From Emydura subglobosa (taxonomy: Eukaryota; Chordata; Testudines; Chelidae), in contig ML679946.1 of the NCBI GenBank assembly GCA_007922225.1, positions 90,709,394-90,773,393 of the forward strand: DNA of 64,000 nt, read 5' to 3'. The position numbers and the translations under genes are program-made. Positions 1 through 12,770 of this stretch are shown in pieces. Below the pieces are notes generated by a model. That model was given only the letters and a program-made list of their open reading frames with translations. It searched no databases and had not been told where the DNA came from. Each line of letters starts with the position of its first letter. Position 1 is the stretch's first letter.

Positions 1-436
1 GCTGGTGCAAGTCAGCACAGCTCCGCTGTCTTCCGTGAACCTACACCAACTGACGCCAGCTGAGGATCGAGGCTTACATCTCTTTTAAACTTATTTCTGG
101 GATAAAGTGTCAGTGTGAAAACAGATACAGATTTCAATAAATCTATAAGTAAAATACTCTTTGCCAGTATGTAATGCAGAGGACAATTAAGTAATATTCC
201 AAATGGTTTATGTCAAACAAATCTCGATTATGGATCTCCATCATTTTTTTTTTTTTTTTTTAAATATTTTCAACCCATCTCATATTCTGCATATTCAAAG
301 TAGGAGTCTATCAAACAGCTGTCTCCAGATCTGCCTGTCATTGGTAACAAGTCCGGCTCTTTTATTTTTTATTACCACAAATGGTAAAAACTGCACACAG
401 CATTCTGTTAAACTAAATATTGACACATTTGCTTAC
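1..436. other. Start of MTSS1 intron 3, with palindromic repeat fragment and poly-T run
   Basis: This intronic sequence lies left of exon 3. Bases 1-70 form an imperfect inverted repeat: GCTGGTGCAAGTCAGC near the left end pairs loosely with CTGACGCCAGC near 52-62. The tail CCAGCTGAGGATC is a phrase common in turtle dispersed repeats and recurs at about 24875. A homopolymer of 18 T occupies 244-261. I see no exon. Confidence 0.6.
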
Positions 437-510
437 CACGTGTGTTGGTAGCCATGTCAGCCACTTTCTGAAAGGCATCCAAAAACGCAGCAGCTGCTAC
501 TACCGTAGTC
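437..510 (-). CDS. MTSS1: MTSS1 coding exon 3 (I-BAR domain)
   Basis: This 74-nt internal exon completes an Arg codon (AG|G) left open by exon 2 and then encodes TTVVAAAAFLDAFQKVADMA followed by TNTR, ending one base into a Gly codon. That corresponds to residues 45-69 of MTSS1 and matches the protein as I remember it. On the minus strand the acceptor is ...ATTTCAG just above 510 and the donor is GTAAGC at 436-431. MTSS1 is an I-BAR (IMD) protein that binds PI(4,5)P2 membranes and actin and promotes protrusions at the plasma membrane. This segment belongs to the first long helix of the I-BAR bundle. The Leu-Ala-rich stretch separates it from the paralogue MTSS2, which I recall reading LAAVAFLDAF here. 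The next exon lies beyond the left edge of the window. Confidence 0.95.
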
Positions 511-3500
511 CTGAAATGAATACAGATAACAAAACATCAGCTATGTCTCATTGATGCCTATTTAATTATTGCCCAAAATGTTTAGGCTTATAAAGAAAGG
601 AGTGGGAACTTGCAGGGGCAATAATATAACAAATCCCCCTCCATTTTATGTTTGAATTTAGCCCTCTCCTGCCTTTGTTTCTTAATCTCTTTCTTGCTTT
701 ATGCTGGTACTATGGACGGCACTACAGCCATGCTAATGCTGTGCTGTGAATTGCACAGGACAGGTGTTATTTCAAAAGTATGCAGCCAGCCCCTTCTAGA
801 GGATTTCATCTGATGAATCAATATTAAAGCAGTCAAACATGAAAAAGAATCTAAACAAATTATACTACACTAATTAAACTACAAATCAAAGCCACTATTA
901 TTTTCGGGAGACGCTTATCTGGGGATTTATCCTACAACAAACAAGCTCTCTGCAGTCCTAGTCAAATCCTATCCTGAGCCCATCATCTGAGTTCTCATTT
1001 GAACTATATCTGCTTCCCCCACAACTGAGAGAGAATAGGAGGGTACTTTCCAAGAGATCTCTTGACCCTGTTTGGCAGTTTTGGGACCAGTGGGAAAAGG
1101 AGACTATTCATCACCCAGAGATTTCTCTCTGTTCTATAGCTCCACCAGGTCAGGACAAATGGTTATATCATTCTCTTGACAGGCAGGTCAGCAACCAGTT
1201 GGAATCTTAGTTGCCAAACCAGTTAGACCCACCCACACAACAGCCTCTAGAGCTAAACCCAAATGTATTAGCAGCCCTATACATAAACATATAGAATAAC
1301 AAAATTGCACCTGCTGACTAATTGGGGTACAAATAGAACCAGGGCAAAGGCAGGAGTTACGAGTGAGAAATCTGTTCTGTAATGGAGGCAGTCACACCAC
1401 AGAGGAGACAAACGTACCCCCCAGGGACAAAAGAGAAAGGATAGCAAATGCAGAAGAGCCAACTGACAAAAATCCCATCAAAACTAATGCAGAAGATACA
1501 GAATACCTTCCCTCTCCTCCACCATCCTTGACATAAGGCAGGCCTACCAAGCTGTGTGGAATGCCCAAAGGGCACCCTATCCATAGCAGCATCTGAAGAT
1601 GAAAGCAGCGGTGTTGAGAATACTTCTGCAGGCACCACCAAGTGGGAGATTTGCTCTTCCTCAGCTACAGCTGCTCATTGGCTCTGCCTAGGAAGTGAAC
1701 TGGATGGGGCTTTCAGGTTCAAAGGGCAAGGAAGGCCGGCCAACTGCATTCTCAGCTAAACTGTGTTATCTATTGAGAGAGCAAATCTAGTTGCTGGCGT
1801 CCCTTGATTCTTATCCTCAGAGAGAACTAATGTGGATTCCAATTTTCTAAATAAGTAGGTCTTGAGGGCCTTACACATCGCAGCTTTGTGCCAGAGCTTT
1901 TCTTTTTCTGGCTTACAGTCTGGGTATCCTGATTTAAATGAAATTAGGACAGGACTTTAGGGATAAAATGGGAACAGTAGCACAGCAGCACTTTGTGCTG
2001 CTGTCCCGTTAGACAATAAGGTATGGAGAAACACAGACAAATACGATGAATTCCCTCCTCCCTGCAACAGTTGGAGAGAACACTCCAAATGAGTCCCAAA
2101 CAATCAAGACCTCCTTAAAGAGATCCATCAATTTCACTTTGTCTCAGAAGTCTCCTCATTATGGGCAAAAGGCCAAAGTCCATCCTTGCCACACCCACAG
2201 AACCAAACACAACAGAGAGATGCAGGGAAGCCTGTCCGCAGCCAGTAAGGACCATAATTGTAGAGAAAGAATAGTTTTCTGGTAGTGCAGTTCCAGCTCT
2301 CCCATGTCTGATTTTATCCAACCCTCACGCCACACATACCCTCAAACTACAGGGGATATAAATGGTAGTTTACAGTTGGGCTACAGCCGGTGCAGAATTC
2401 CTCCTAAGAGCCTTCTCAATCTTCTGATTCAAGATATGTGTTTAAAAGAGATGATGGCCTCAAAAGGACAGGAGGAGAAATCTGAGCCTACTGCCATTTG
2501 CAGGTCAGACCCTGGAACAGAGGGAAGAGATGGGCTTCTCTAACTAATTATTGATACTTTTCCCAGCATTGTTTTCCTTTTGCTAGACTCTTCCAAAATC
2601 ATCAGTGACATTGTCTTATCCAGATTCTTAATAAAGAAGGCTCCACTTCTCTGATAAGAAAATACTGGAGGCCCTGACTCCAGCTTAGATTACATATATT
2701 CCCCTTTGTCAAAGGAAGCAGCAGAGGCAAAAAGATTAATATTTCCTGGAAGTAAGTGAATCCTCAAGCTGTCTGTACAGAGCTACTAAAGCACCTGGGA
2801 GGGAAATTTTCTTTGTGAACATCAGTGGTAAAGAAAAAAAGACTTTGAATAAGCCCTACAAAATAACCGACTGATCAATCAAGCTACAACATCTGAGGGC
2901 AACCACTTCCCCCCTTCCAAACAAAGCTGCTGTAGAGAGAGGGTGCCGGAAATTGAGGACTGGAAAGGTAGAGGACAACTACTGCAACAAGGCCTGGATC
3001 TGAAAGCTGTCATGGCCAGGAGCAGTGGAGAGGTAGCCTGGAGCTTTGAGGTGCTGCTGGAAGCCACTGCTCTTTCTGAAGGGCAGCTTCCCAGCAAGAA
3101 CCTGTGATACAGGTCCATGTTGTACCACTGCAGCAAGAGTACTCAGAGTCTCCTTTTTGGGGCAGGAGAGGAATGTCTTTTGTCTCTGTTGCCCATAAGG
3201 AAAATTAGAAAAATAGGGAAGAGCTCTGAAAACCTGCCCTGAAAAGCCAGAAAATGGCAGAGGGCAGAGATGTACTGGGGAGACAAATAGGGGAGCAAGA
3301 ACTGGCTAGCTAGAGTGTGCCAGGATCGGGAGATTCTCTTTTATTCTAGCCTCCCTGTTGAGAAGAAGAGAAGTTGCCTAATCACCCTGAACCGTTGACG
3401 TCCAGGACGTAAGAGGAACTGGAGCATTTTCTGAAGCAATCCCAACTTGGCAGATAAACTGTACTTCCAAAATAAATTACTAAAAACTTCCAATTTGCCC

Positions 3501-5105
3501 TAATTTTTTAATGCCCTTTAGCATAAGGACAAACTACACCATAACCATTCAAACCCTTAACACCCTTCAAGGAGTCCACTCATTTTTCTCCTCTCCCAGC
3601 AGTAGCCCCAGCTGCCCTCTATTCCTCCCCACACCTGTATGCCACCTACCCTTACAGCTTCCCAAGCTGGGAAAGGTGGCAGAAACAGGAAGCCAGGTAA
3701 GACTGGGGGTGATTGGGTGTATGGAGGAGTTCTTGGAGATGAGGAAGTGGGCCTAGCGCCTTCCAAGAATACCAATATGGCTGCACTTTTCAGTCCATCC
3801 CATCCAGGACGAGACTTCAGGGAAAACCTGGAAACTCGTCAGATGTTTTGAACATCTAAGAAGCCAGGCAGACTCTTGCCCATTGTGCCTCTCAAAATCC
3901 AAAGTGGATTTAACAATGATTTGCAACTTGGGGTGATGCTTTGGCACAGTCCTGTTTTTCGCACTTAACTACTCCCAGTACATGGCAATTGCTTTACTGG
4001 CATCACATATCAAAAAAGGAGAGGTGGTGGGGGTTGGATAGGGTGGGGACAAACAAGCTCACTTTGGCCAAAACAATGCTTTCCTAGCCTCAGGGGCATG
4101 CTTCAAATCCCATACTCCAGAGCTGCTGGAAGTTTGGGTGGAGGGGAGGGAAGGAAAGGAGATGAAGAAAAAAGAAAACTGAAAACAATCTTTAAAAATA
4201 GATAACTGCACAACTTGATATGGGTCAAGGGAAGCATGGTTCCTCTTTCCCTGCTTTTACTTCTTTAGTCAGTCAGACAGGAGAAACTCACATGAGTTAC
4301 CCACTAGCATGGTACTGCATGGAAAAGGGAACACACATGCAGGAAACCAACCATATACCAAGTTTCTGTGGGGGTTTTTGACATAACAGATGAGAAACAT
4401 ACATCCCATTAGTTTGGGAAACAAGGTTCAGTTCATAGTAACATGCAATTTAATTTCTCACCTCTCTCTATGTAACAAGAAAGGCATTTTACGAGTCTGT
4501 CAATTCCGATACTGAAACAAAGTCATGATAGAGAAGCTGCCTGAATAAATGTTTTATTAATGGAAGGCTATGAAAAGTTATCCAGAATGCCAGTTGTAAT
4601 TTATTGGGCCTCAGTATACATGTTATTAACTGCTGCTGCATGACCAAGCACTGGGATTCCCTTGGCAGCAAGATCTTCTGTCCTAGTTTTTAGGTTACCA
4701 CAGGCTTTACCCAATATTTAGAAGTACTCCTCTAACTCAATAATCCTTCCTTATCTTACATTTATAAGGACAACGTAAGAGCTTTCAACCCCAAAGTTAT
4801 GGGTTCATTAAATCAAACTAAACAAACAGTCAAAGTAGTATTCCAGAAGGGACCACATTATGAAACAAGGAAAATGTCAAATGAACTTACAAATTAGGGG
4901 CAAATGAGCTATTTTCTAAAACATACTAAAACTGTAAAACGTGGCCCATAGAAATTACATAGATAAGTTTTGAATATGAAATATTTAAAAGAAAAGCTAC
5001 TAAAAACATGTTAAACTACAAAAGACAAAGCACCATTTAAACTACACAGTATGCCTGGAATGTACACACATGCCAAGGGAATGGGCTGTGTGATAGGAAA
5101 CTTAC
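511..5105. other. MTSS1 intron 2, no gene seen
   Basis: This 4.6 kb intron separates exons 2 and 3. Short open frames on both strands show no recognisable domain and no splice context. A G-rich/A-rich purine stretch lies at about 4135-4175. Several parts look like old interspersed repeats (for example 1100-1750), but I cannot assign them to a family. Confidence 0.6.
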
Positions 5106-5167
5106 CTAAGCTGAGACTGCAGTTTCCCAGCTTTGTTTATAAAATCTTCCCAAACTGGGTAACTTCC
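5106..5167 (-). CDS. MTSS1: MTSS1 coding exon 2 (I-BAR domain)
   Basis: This 62-nt exon starts with a complete Gly codon after the acceptor TTTCTTTCAG, encodes GSYPVWEDFINKAGKLQSQL and ends with the first two bases (AG) of an Arg codon before the donor GTAAG at 5105-5101. The phases agree with exon 1 (phase 0 in) and exon 3 (phase 2 out). The residues correspond to positions 25-45 of MTSS1, the turn into the first I-BAR helix. The SYPVWEDF segment is characteristic of MTSS1; MTSS2 has SYPIWEDF as I recall it. No stop or indel is visible, so the exon looks functional. Confidence 0.96.
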
Positions 5168-5311
5168 CTGAAAGAAAAAAGAAACAGTAATAATGAGTAT
5201 TTTATTGATCATTAAATTTTGACATTCAGAATTTGGTGTTTGAGATATACGAAGGATCAAAGTAAAGCAATAAAGCCTACTTTTTGTTTAATAAATTGCA
5301 ATCCTTTAAGC

Positions 5312-5513
5312 CAGAGGTTTTCAAACTGGGGTGGGGGCACATGAGAAGCTTTAAGGGTAAGGGGGAAAAAACCTTACTGCGCATATTCAGAGCCGGCAGC
5401 TGGAAAACGGCAGCTGCTGGCCAGGCATCTGGGGCGAGTGGGGGGGGGGGGAGAAAAAACTACTATAGACACAAAGAAGGGGGGTGCAATCAAAACAAGT
5501 TTGAGAACCACTG
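5312..5513. mobile_element. hAT-type MITE in MTSS1 intron 1
   Basis: The left end CAGAGGTTTTCAAACTGG is inverted at the right end as CAAGTTTGAGAACCACTG. This is the typical end of hAT miniature elements in reptiles and birds (CAGxGGTTCTCAAACT). The interior is G-rich and purine-rich with a run of G near 5440. The flanking 8-mers CTTTAAGC and CCATAGGT are too diverged to call a clear target duplication, so this is an old copy without coding capacity. Confidence 0.75.
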
Positions 5514-5654
5514 CCATAGGTGTAACATTTTTCTAGCAATTTATCTACTGTTCCTTTAAAACTAAAAAAAGCTCCCACTGTCTCTGAATTCAGGTAGACT
5601 GTCTACAGTACACAAGCAGCAAAGAGAACACTATACCCCGAGACTTGAGAGAAC

Positions 5655-5810
5655 TATGTTCAAGTCCCTACTCTGCCAAAGACTTTCCATGTGACCTTGG
5701 GAAAGCCACTTGGTCTGTTCTCTGCCTCTACTCTCCCACTTGTAAAACAGCACTTCACCTCACAGGAGTGTTGAGAGAATAAATAAACCCCATGATGCGC
5801 TAAACAATCA
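5655..5810 (+). repeat. MIR-type SINE
   Basis: It carries the MIR core and tail order: a phrase close to TTCAAGTCCCTACTCTGCCA, then TGTGACCTTGGGAAAGCCACTT, then TTGTAAAACAGCACTTCACC, then CACAGGAGTGTTGAGAGAATAAA. It is an old, diverged tRNA-derived SINE in intron 1. Confidence 0.75.
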
Positions 5811-8017
5811 CAGCAATGTAGTCACGTGCTAGATTGGACAGATAGCTTCCACTGCCCTGGTCTCTGCACTGAGTCCCTTTGGCAATTCAAGGTTCTAGTC
5901 TTCATCTTCAATGTTCCTGTGAGATTGGCCCAAATTACCCGAGAGATCACCTCATGGATATTGCGTCCCAAGGAAACAATAGAGCGGTCAACCAAAAGAA
6001 TGGCACTCAAGAATGCAGGAAACAGAACTTTCTCAGTAAGTGGCCTGCAGCTTCCAGAAGAGTTCAGAGTGACCCTGGAATCTGGACTACTGAATTGCAG
6101 TTGGCCAAAAAAAGCCACGTTTTTTTGGGGGAGAATTCTGAAAGTGTTCATCCACACCTGAAATCTCCTGTGAACGTTCTGTGTTTTTTTTCATTGAAAA
6201 ACAAACTAATTTTTTTTTTATTTTCAAAACCAAGAACAGAAAAAAGTACACTCAAAATTGGTCTTTTTAAAATGAAGATCTGGAAAATACTGAGCAAAAT
6301 GAACATTTTTTACTCTCACACACACGTCAAAAAATCATTTTTTTCATAAAAATTTCAACTAGCTCTCTTGTATTAATTTAGATGGAATATATGTGGCCCA
6401 AAGAGTCAAAGGTGTTAACACAACCCTGAAACTGCCCAACGTTAAACAGTGTTAAATAAGATTCAGAGTTTGATATACTGAGACCTTAGCCCGGCTTAAT
6501 ACTATAGCAAACAATTAAACATCTTTTTAACCTTTTATTATAAGATACAGAAAAGAAAGGAAAACCATTAATAGCTAAAGCATTTGAAATGTAGAGTAAG
6601 GCTTTCATTTGAACAATATCGCTTATTCCTTTTTTCACTTTACCTGGAGAGAGTTTTTATAAGGAAAAACATCTTGTTTGACAGTCTTTTAGATGGTTTC
6701 AAAGATAACTGTCCTTTTTTGGAGGAATGGAGGGGAGCAGAGGAGTTGAGATGGGTTGGAGTTGTTATAAATGCTGTTGAAATTTGATACGGTTTAGATA
6801 AGACAAGACAAGACAGACACTTACAAGAAGGGAGAAGAAAGAACAGCAAAAGACAAAGTGCAGCTTTGTTGGCTTTCACTTGCAATCTCTCTGCTGGAAC
6901 AAAAACAGGCACAACACATGGTCTTATCAGCCAGTCTGGACATGGCAAACTTATACCAGCAATAGGCTGTTTAGAGCATTGCTTTTAGTAGCCTCTTTCT
7001 GGTCACAGGCTCGCAGCAGTGGAGCAAAATATACAGTCTTGGCTGGCTAAGCCAGAATCTTACTAGAGAAAAGGCAAACGCAGAAGAAATAAGGTGTGGA
7101 CAGAAAACGACACGTTACGGCAGGGGGACAACCAAGACTCACATCCCAGTTGGTATTCAGGAGTTAGCCAGAGCCAGTGTTGATGACCATGTCATCTGGC
7201 TCTCTCTCTGGCCCAGTTTCATCAGTAACTCTCTCAGGACGAAGAAGGTCCAGGTCCCAGTACACGGTGGGGGTGGCAGCCATGATTGGTGAGGCTCGCT
7301 CCTTTCCCTTCTTCCAGTCTTTCAATCAGCCAGCATTGCCATTATCCCCCCCAAAAGTCTCTTTCTGAGTGCCGAAAAAGGGAGTGATGGGCAGAAAAGC
7401 CCGTCCCCATTATTTTGATCATGAGTTAGGCCTAGTGTCCAACGTATCAATTTTGATTGTTTTCTGGTTCCAGACTTTGCTTGTTTACCAGACCTTATCT
7501 TAACACTGTCCTTGAATTGTACCACTAGGCCATTTTGGTTGAAATAATTCCGTTTGTCTTCCTTTTTCACCATTTCCCCATCAACATTTATTGGTATAGG
7601 TTATTATGACATTTGATGAACTTTCACTCACTCTTCAACGCTGAGCTCATAATTAGAGCAAATTTGTAAGTCCAGTTATCACAACAGCTCTATTCAGAAT
7701 AAGTGTAGAGTCTCCTTTGACCTAGCCTTTCCCCCCAACTGTACACTAAACCCCCCCCCAAAAAAAATTCCAATTGACTGGGGGTTAGAAAGAAAAAGAA
7801 AACTATGTTCAGTTTAATAAATTTGTTAGACACTCAATTACTGCAGTAAGGGGCATAGTACAAGCCTAGATAAGACAGATGCCCAAGGCTGAGAATATGC
7901 ATTTCAAATGGAAGTTATTTTATGCAAATGTAACTGTTTATAGTAAGGTATATCTGCCCCTACAGGTGTCATCTCTGCTTTTATCAAATTAGATATAAAT
8001 AATTATTAATAGATCTG

Positions 8018-8160
8018 CAATTACCATAGCGCCTAAAAGCCCGCACATGGACCAAGGCCCATTGTGCTAGGTGCTATCCAAACAGAACAAAAAGACAATC
8101 TCTGCCCCAAAGAGTTTACAATCTAAATATAAGACAAGAGAAAAAAACAGATGGATGCAG
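8018..8160 (+). repeat. Old dispersed repeat (amniote SINE/LINE-like), family uncertain
   Basis: The phrase order GGACCAAGGCCCATTGTGCTAGG, then GCTATCCAAACAGAACAAAAAG, then CTGCCCCAAAGAGTTTACAA, ending in GGATGCAGACAGACAG, is one I recognise as very common in turtle and crocodile genomes. A shorter second piece with GTGCTTGGTGCTGTACAAATA lies at 14645-14725. I cannot name the family with confidence. Confidence 0.55.
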
Positions 8161-9042
8161 ACAGACAGATTGGTGAATGCAAGGAAACAACATTGGTCAA
8201 CATGTTAGGCAGTGATCTCAGTGTACAGTGCACTAGCCATTGTCACATTTTTGTAGACATAATTTACTCTTCAGATTTTGTATCATGCACTACTGTATCT
8301 GGTAATACCCCACCATTACAAGAATTCTGCACTCAGATTGGCTTATTTTGCTTACTGATCTATTTGGCAGCAAATCTGAATGTCAGATTACGATGTTTTT
8401 ATCAACTATAATCCATGGTAGTATAAAAATAAGAGCCTGAGCCCACAATCTTAAATCATAACTCTCATTGAAATCGGTGACTCAGGCACACCCTAAAATT
8501 GCTCGTGATGGGAGATGAGTATCAGTGCCAATAAATGAGACAAGATTTTAAATGCCGAAGTCTAAGGGAAAGAAAACAAAAATCTTTTTACCTAATGGAA
8601 GAGACCGACTATTTTACCATCTTTTATTGATCTGCTAAATCAAAAACAAGTTTATTTGAAAAGAAGAACATTGTACTTGGCAAGTTTAAATCTAGGGGAT
8701 CTCTTCAGGGCAAAGGAGAAAGCAGCAGCTTCAAAAGGCTGCACTAGTTCCCCGAACAAAAGTTTCACACAACATATGCAATTTCATGTATATTTGGCAC
8801 TTATTATTCTCAGACGGATTTCCCCCAGTGGCAGTTTCCTAACATTATTTCAGCTCAGCTCCTGATAAGTCTTAGAAGCCTCATTTTTGCAGTGCTTTTC
8901 CTTAATTGAGTTCACAGCTAATTGATTGGAATGCATCCCACCCCTCCCTTCGAGAAACGTCAGCAGATACAGACCCCAGACTGAGGCTTACTACATGAAA
9001 TTTAAGTCCGCTTCAGAACATGCAGACATTGAAGTCTGAGGC

Positions 9043-9113
9043 TGAAATCTTGGCTCTACTGAAATCAATGAGCGTTTTGCCACTGACTTCAATATGGCCA
9101 TGATTTTACCCCG
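9043..9113. repeat. Palindromic dispersed repeat
   Basis: The arms ATCTTGGCTCTACTGAAATC (from about 9047) and GACTTCAATATGGCCATGAT (to about 9104) are near inverse complements around a short GAGCGTTTTGCCA centre. Transcribed RNA could fold into a hairpin. Related sequence recurs at 1-70 and 33437-33640. Confidence 0.6.
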
Positions 9114-9730
9114 TGAGCTTTTCCAGGTGACACCCCTAAATCAGCAAGGCCCAATCTTAATGAACAGAAGAAAGTGAGGCATCTTTGTAATTCCCACATT
9201 CACAATCTCTGTAGAAACTAGATTTTGCAGCCAGTGCCTCTGTACTTGCAGAATTGATTGTTCTTGTTGATGCTGTAACACAGCTCACAGAAGTCCCTGG
9301 CTGAATCAGGACCTACGTACATACTGAAATTTCAGGATAGGTCCCAATTACATCCTTGGAACTACTCACATACTTAAAGGTAGGTATGTGCTTCAGTACT
9401 TGCTGCATCGGTGCCTTATGATTCACACAGGCTGGCAGTGTATAAAGAGAGGATTTTTACATGTGCCCTCCATAACATGATATGGAATTGGGAAGGAAAC
9501 TCAGATCTGGATTAGAGCATTTACAGTTAGTCTATCTGCTTCCTTCTGTACACCAGCAACCTCACCATTTAATTAATTTAATGCACTACTTATTAGACAT
9601 GAGAGACGAAGACTCAACTCAAGAAATGGCAGAACATTACACTGACCTTTCTATCATTAACAGCACATACCCAGAGAAGAACAGAATGACTCAGAGGACT
9701 GATAATAATTACACAGCCTCGCCTGTCTAA

Positions 9731-10060
9731 GGGCTTGTCTTCACTGCAGCAGTTAGCTTAAGGTACTTGTTGAACCAGCCTAGCGTGAAAACAGCCACAT
9801 GGCAAAAGACTTGAGCTATACAGAGTGTTTGGATTAGCAGATGATGAGATGTGCTAACTCAGAGGTAGGGCTGTAACTGCATCCTCACACATTACTAGCT
9901 CGAGTGTCAGCAGCAACTGGGCTTCCACCCACAAAGCCAGCTAGCTTGAGTTTAAAACATCATTTACCTCAAGCTAGAGAGGTGTGTGAGGGGCTGGATT
10001 TATTGATTGCTTGAATGCTTGATTTATACCCTGGGCTAACACTGCAGTGAAAACAAGCCC
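9731..10060. mobile_element. Harbinger-like MITE
   Basis: The left terminus GGGCTTGTCTTCACTGCAG is repeated in inverse at the right terminus (CTGCAGTGAAAACAAGCCC), 18 of 19 matching. The 3-bp flanks are TAA (9728-9730) and TCA (10061-10063), close to the TWA target duplication of PIF/Harbinger elements. The element is 330 bp and has no coding capacity. Confidence 0.75.
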
Positions 10061-11784
10061 TCAATTTCTGATTCAAGCCTGGCCCAGGTCACTAGCAACA
10101 ACAATGTGCTCTTATCAGAGAGCCATGAATGGCCTATGTGAAATGGGAAGTTCTTGTCCAGTGATTATTGCTGACCCCATTTCTCACAAACAAGAAATCA
10201 CTCCACAGCTGGCAACCTCTGCCAGCCCAGGGCTGAAGATGTATGAAGGAGGACCTTCCCTCTTATCCCTAGAAGTAGCTTGTCCAGAATTAAAACTCCA
10301 TACCATGGTAGGGGAAGCATGCACTGCTGTTGTGTTAGCTGTGATTGTTCTGTGAGTGGAGAAAATTTCAGTCTCTAAGACTCTCAATCTAACACCTCTC
10401 TGAAGCATTTATTTTAATAAACCGAGTAAATCAACCAGATGACTATGAACCTGAACCTAGTTATGTCTATACCTCAGAGGGGAGAAATGGATGTTAAAAT
10501 TTTATTCAGGATGATAAGACCCTGAACAAAGTGTTTTATGTTAAGATAGATTTGTCAGCCACGTAAGTGCAAGACACCCATACTAACCCTGTCAGTATTA
10601 CTGAAATCTACTACTTCAAACTCTGCTCTCTCAACAGTAAGCTGCTAGTGTTTCCGAACATGTCTATATGCAATGTATGCATTTGGTATGTATACACCAG
10701 GAACCTTTGAGGCACGGACAATTAACAGCAGTGCCTAGGGCTTTACTGCAAAATACAAGTTCACAATGAAGCACACCAAAGCAGTCTATTTATGCTGCCA
10801 ATTCAGTGGCAGCATTACACTGCTAACTGGGCCTAACGCTACAGAGAATACTGACACCAATCAAATTTAACTGTGTCACAGGAGACTCAAGGGACAGTAT
10901 AGACAAAATATAACTTGGGAAGGGGAGATTTTGTGGCAGGGTGGCTCATCACCTTGCCACATAGAAATCAGGTTCAAAATCATCATCCACCACTTCTACA
11001 AATCTTGCTTCTTTTTGTTTTTAAGCCTACTACCCAAAGAGGCTGCATCAATGTAATTAAATTGGTTTCCAACTTGATTTAGTTAAATCAGTACAAATCC
11101 TTTCATGTGGACATTCTTAAACCGATCTGGGTGATCAGTGGCAGATTCTTAAACTGATCTGAAGAGTGGCTGATCTCGATTTAGCTTAATTTGGTACCAA
11201 AATAGCAATTTATTAGTTCAATCATAACTGAATCCCTGGATGTTTGTTCACCTGCAATCTAGCAACAATCCCACCTTCTAGCAGTATGTGTGTGTTGTGG
11301 TTTTTATCTGTAGTGCATTTATAGCATTAATTCCTGTAAAACTCCTTTGCCTAGCAATAATTTGCTCTGATTTTCCACAGCTCTGACCTCTCCCCCACAA
11401 ATCTTCTATACAAACTCTCATTTTGTAGCTTTCCAATTATTCCTATTCCAGTAGAAATAGTTCTTTCCTTTTAACTCTCAGATCAGCCCCTTCTGAAGCC
11501 AAGTTAGTTTGTTTCCTCGTTTCCCTACCCCTCTTCCCTGGAACTTAATTCATGTGTATTAATTATGGTATCCCTTTGAACGCTTCAACCAAACACTGCT
11601 CTCTACATAATCTTGTGAAGTACTGAATGCCCTGAACTCCCACTGAAAGCAGGAGGAGTTGAGGACGCTCCTCAATTCACCAGATCGGACTGTAGGTATT
11701 TATCCTACCTCCTCCAGCTAGGGAAACTGTATGCAGGATCACCTGGGTGAGGTTTATGGGAAAACACATTGAGAGGAAGCAATG

Positions 11785-12000
11785 GTCACTGGTTAAAACA
11801 CTAGCCTAGGACCTGGGAGATCTAGGCTCAAGTCCCTTCTCTACCACAGACTGCGTGAGAGAGCTTGAACAAATCACTTAGTCCTTCTGTGTTCCCCGTC
11901 TGTAAAATGCGGATAACAGCACTTCCCTACCTCGTAGAGGGTGTTGTGAGGATAAAGGATTGTGAAATGCTGTACAATAAATAGGGGGCCATAGAATGTC
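11785..12000 (+). repeat. MIR-type SINE
   Basis: It shows the full MIR layout: AGGCTCAAGTCCCTTCTCTACC (B-box region), then GAACAAATCACTTAGTCCTTC, then CTGTAAAATGCGGATAACAGC, then GTGTTGTGAGGATAAAGG. It is well preserved for its age, on the plus strand. Confidence 0.85.
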
Positions 12001-12559
12001 CATTAAATTTGTGATTTCATCCTAAGAAATATTTAATTCAACGTTACTTTTTTAATTAATTGGAAAAGCAACTATATGTTTGCTTTGACTAAAAATCCTA
12101 GTGTAATTTAAGACTACTTTGGAAGAACAACATAGTGTTTTTAAGTGCAATGTTTCCCACAGCTACCTCTATGCTGTCTGAAATTTCTGATTTCAAAATA
12201 GCTGATAAAGGAAATTATTTTTTTTCTTTAAATGTCAGAGTCATTTGAGCTCAAGTGTTATCTGTAAAAGAGGCAGGCTTCCTTTATCTTTCAAACCCTG
12301 TTCACACCGTGAAGGGAGTGCTGGGCAGAAGGACAGCTTTAGGACATAAGGTGTTAAAGCCTTCTATTGAGCAACTTCATAGTTTGCAGGCCAAGTCAGT
12401 CATTTTGTAGGTTAGGTTTTTGGGGGGTTTCTTAATGTTAATGATTTATTATTTGGGGTCTATTTCCCCACAAGTAACTTTATGCCTAGTTAAGAAATTA
12501 TTTCTTTAAATGTCAACTACTGTGGTTTTTCTTTGGCATTTATATTTTATTACAGTAAA

Positions 12560-12770
12560 ACACTCCAAAGTATTACAGACACCACCACCACAACTTGGTG
12601 CTTAGCAGTGCTCTGTTTTTGGCTGTTTGCCTACCAACCACCAAGGCGTGTCATTATTAGGCCATAATAATATACCCTCGTCATATCTTATTGCTTAATT
12701 AGTTAGTTGACGGGTGATTAATTGTAGCGTGGGCAAGTCCTCTCTTCAGATCAGGCAACTCATCCACTGC
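12560..12770. promoter_or_regulatory. Candidate conserved noncoding element in MTSS1 intron 1
   Basis: This AT-rich stretch lies outside recognisable repeats and is dense in homeodomain-type cores: CATTATTAGGCCATAATAAT, CTTAATTAGTTAG and GTGATTAATTG. It has no open frame. The enhancer role is purely inferred from motif density. Confidence 0.25.

Noticed and set aside
1277..2543. Several 60-95-codon frames on both strands in MTSS1 intron 2
   Set aside because: They contradict each other in frame and strand and show no domains; the region reads as old interspersed sequence.
5822..6349. Overlapping 111- and 156-codon frames on both strands
   Set aside because: No domain, no codon-use pattern and no splice logic. 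They sit in MTSS1 intron 1 next to a MIR copy.
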